The notes under the pieces: model-generated | The model's input: the letters and a program-made list of their open reading frames with translations, nothing else | What the model was told of the DNA's origin: nothing | Database searches by the model: none | Source of the DNA: Siphonodentalium dalli | Taxonomy: Eukaryota; Mollusca; Scaphopoda; Gadilida; Siphonodentaliidae | Length of the DNA stretch: 64,000 nt | Assembly (NCBI GenBank): GCA_032622095.1 | Contig: CP136068.1 | Span: 135,227,989 to 135,291,988 of the forward strand | Reading direction: 5' to 3' | Made by a program: the position numbers and the translations under genes | Shown here: one piece after another, positions 62,961 to 64,000 of the stretch | Position numbering within the stretch: position 1 is the first letter of the stretch | Layout of the letters: the number at the start of each line of letters is the position of its first letter

Positions 62961-63340
62961 TACTACAAAGATGAGTCACCTGGGGACCAAACTATCGCTA
63001 TACATAATGTGGCTACGATGAGATAATTGTGAGGATTCAGTAGAAGGCCAAAAGCATGTGGCTAACACAATAAACAGGTAATGTAATCAACAGGTGAACG
63101 CAAGGTACACTTCAATTAGCAGGTGGATGTCAAGGGCACAGGTGGGCAGCTTTGATTGTATGCACAAGAATGCTATTGATTTTTCCTTTTCATCAGGAAA
63201 TAAGCCACATTAACACATTTTATCTTTTATATGCTCAATATGAGAAGTGTACATCACGAGCATAGGTTGTGTGACTTGTGTCATTATAATAAGCTGCCTC
63301 TATGATGTTCTGATTTGACCAACAACGGTCCAATTAATAC
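62961..63340. other. ARL5 intron 1, nothing recognised
   Basis: Short AACAGGTAATGTAATCAACA-type direct repeats only. Confidence 0.35.
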
Positions 63341-63343
63341 ATA

Positions 63344-63524
63344 CAGTAATGCCCTAAATAATCAACTCCTTAACCACAGCAGAATTATTGGTAACTTTTC
63401 AGGATTTAGTCGGAAATATGGCTTGTTGCCATTCATCAGAAAGCTCTTATATTTCTGACTAAATCCTGAAAAATTACCCATAATTCTGCGGTGGTTAAGG
63501 AGTTGATTATTTAGGGCATTACTG
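63344..63524. mobile_element. MA4 MITE (181 bp)
   Basis: TA-CAGTAATGCCCTAAATAA ... GGGCATTACTG-TA. Confidence 0.9.
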
Positions 63525-63712
63525 TATAACAAATCTGGATCACTGTTGTGATATCATTGGTGATTTCAATGCCTAGATGAGAACGTCCCCTTTTGGCCGC
63601 AGGGGCTCGTACATGTATATAGGTAGTACCCACCCACCACCCCATCCCGCCACCCATAGTATCTTATGTGCCGCATAAACCATCACAATAATGTTGCCTT
63701 CTACACTAAAGT

Positions 63713-63739
63713 ACAGTAACACTCTAAATAATCAACTCA
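63713..63739. mobile_element. MA4 MITE left end, interrupted by T3
   Basis: CAGTAACACTCTAAATAATC then ACTCAT; the next MA4 bases (TTAACCACAG) are where the T3 element entered. Confidence 0.75.
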
Positions 63740-63743
63740 TTAA

Positions 63744-64000
63744 CCCTTTACCCAACAAACCGGCCAAAACCGGCCAAATAAAGCTTCAACAGCCTAAAAT
63801 ATCTTGAGTCTGTCTCAATAAAACCATACAAATATGGATATCATTGGAATCGGCTCCTTGACCACATTGTGATAGTTACAGTTATGCCCTGTGCCAATGC
63901 ATTCTCTTATATATGCGAGTCGACCATAGGTCGCCTCGCATATATAAGAGAATGCATTGGCCTAAAAAAAAACTTTTTTTAACACTTTTTACCATTTTTT
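63744..64000. mobile_element. T3 MITE, cut by window end
   Basis: TTAA at 63740-63743, CCCTTTACCCAACAAACC, first hairpin module at 63890-63965, then the T-rich spacer. Confidence 0.92.

Noticed and set aside
1-64000. tRNA, rRNA or other structured RNA genes
   Set aside because: None recognised by eye; the many hairpins all belong to MITE families. A covariance-model search would be needed to exclude degenerate tRNA-derived SINEs.

Overview
The window is AT-rich, intron-bearing animal DNA. Long introns crowded with miniature inverted-repeat transposons, plus the retro-element and PHD/OTU protein types, suggest a lophotrochozoan, most likely a mollusc. That is a judgement from style of content; no marker gene fixes the species.

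Two conserved genes were reconstructed exon by exon, both on the minus strand. Splice phases agree across every junction. CFAP69 (axonemal armadillo-type protein) has its start codon at 25268 and twelve exons down to 1513. These encode about 515 residues, and the C-terminal half lies beyond position 1. ARL5 (Golgi ARF-like GTPase) has its last five exons, with the stop codon at 39393-39395 and the most upstream visible exon at 56759-56819. Its first exon, about 15 residues with the N-myristoylation glycine, lies beyond position 64000. Between the genes (25269-39392) is about 14 kb of retro-element debris, a broken PHD plus OTU-like gene and MITEs.

Layout. 1-25268: CFAP69. Its 7.6 kb intron 1 holds a decayed non-LTR reverse transcriptase that is itself split by a 5,248-bp terminal-inverted-repeat (TIR) element (18560-23807, 4-bp target duplication TACC). 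25386-25970: 3' end of a second non-LTR element. 26436-30117: a PHD-finger plus OTU-like reading frame split by a 2,681-bp TIR element with an exact 8-bp duplication; the frame is continuous when the insert is ignored. 30118-39392: MITEs and foldback repeats. 39393-64000: ARL5 with MITE-filled introns, a retro-element-like glutamine-rich ORF on the minus strand (46855-47643), and a 1,365-bp element with a 9-bp target duplication.

MITE families named here. H1: TIR CAAGCCTG, 8-bp target duplication. T2: TTAA site, TIR CCCTTTCATGA. T3: TTAA site, TIR CCCTTTACCCAACA. T6: TTAA site, TIR CCCTTTCTAYACT. F7: TTAA site, TIR AGGTACTC. MA4: TA site, TIR CAGTAATGCYCT. C9: TIR TGACCCGCCATATC. F5, F8, R10 and RA are dispersed repeats of unclear class. 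T2, T3 and C9 have different ends but carry the same paired hairpin module. Within it, the inner stem of T2 differs from that of T3/C9 by paired, compensating changes. That shared, co-varying hairpin is the most unusual pattern in the window. Tandem amplification of exon 3' ends with their splice donors, and MITEs sitting just downstream of several donors, come next.
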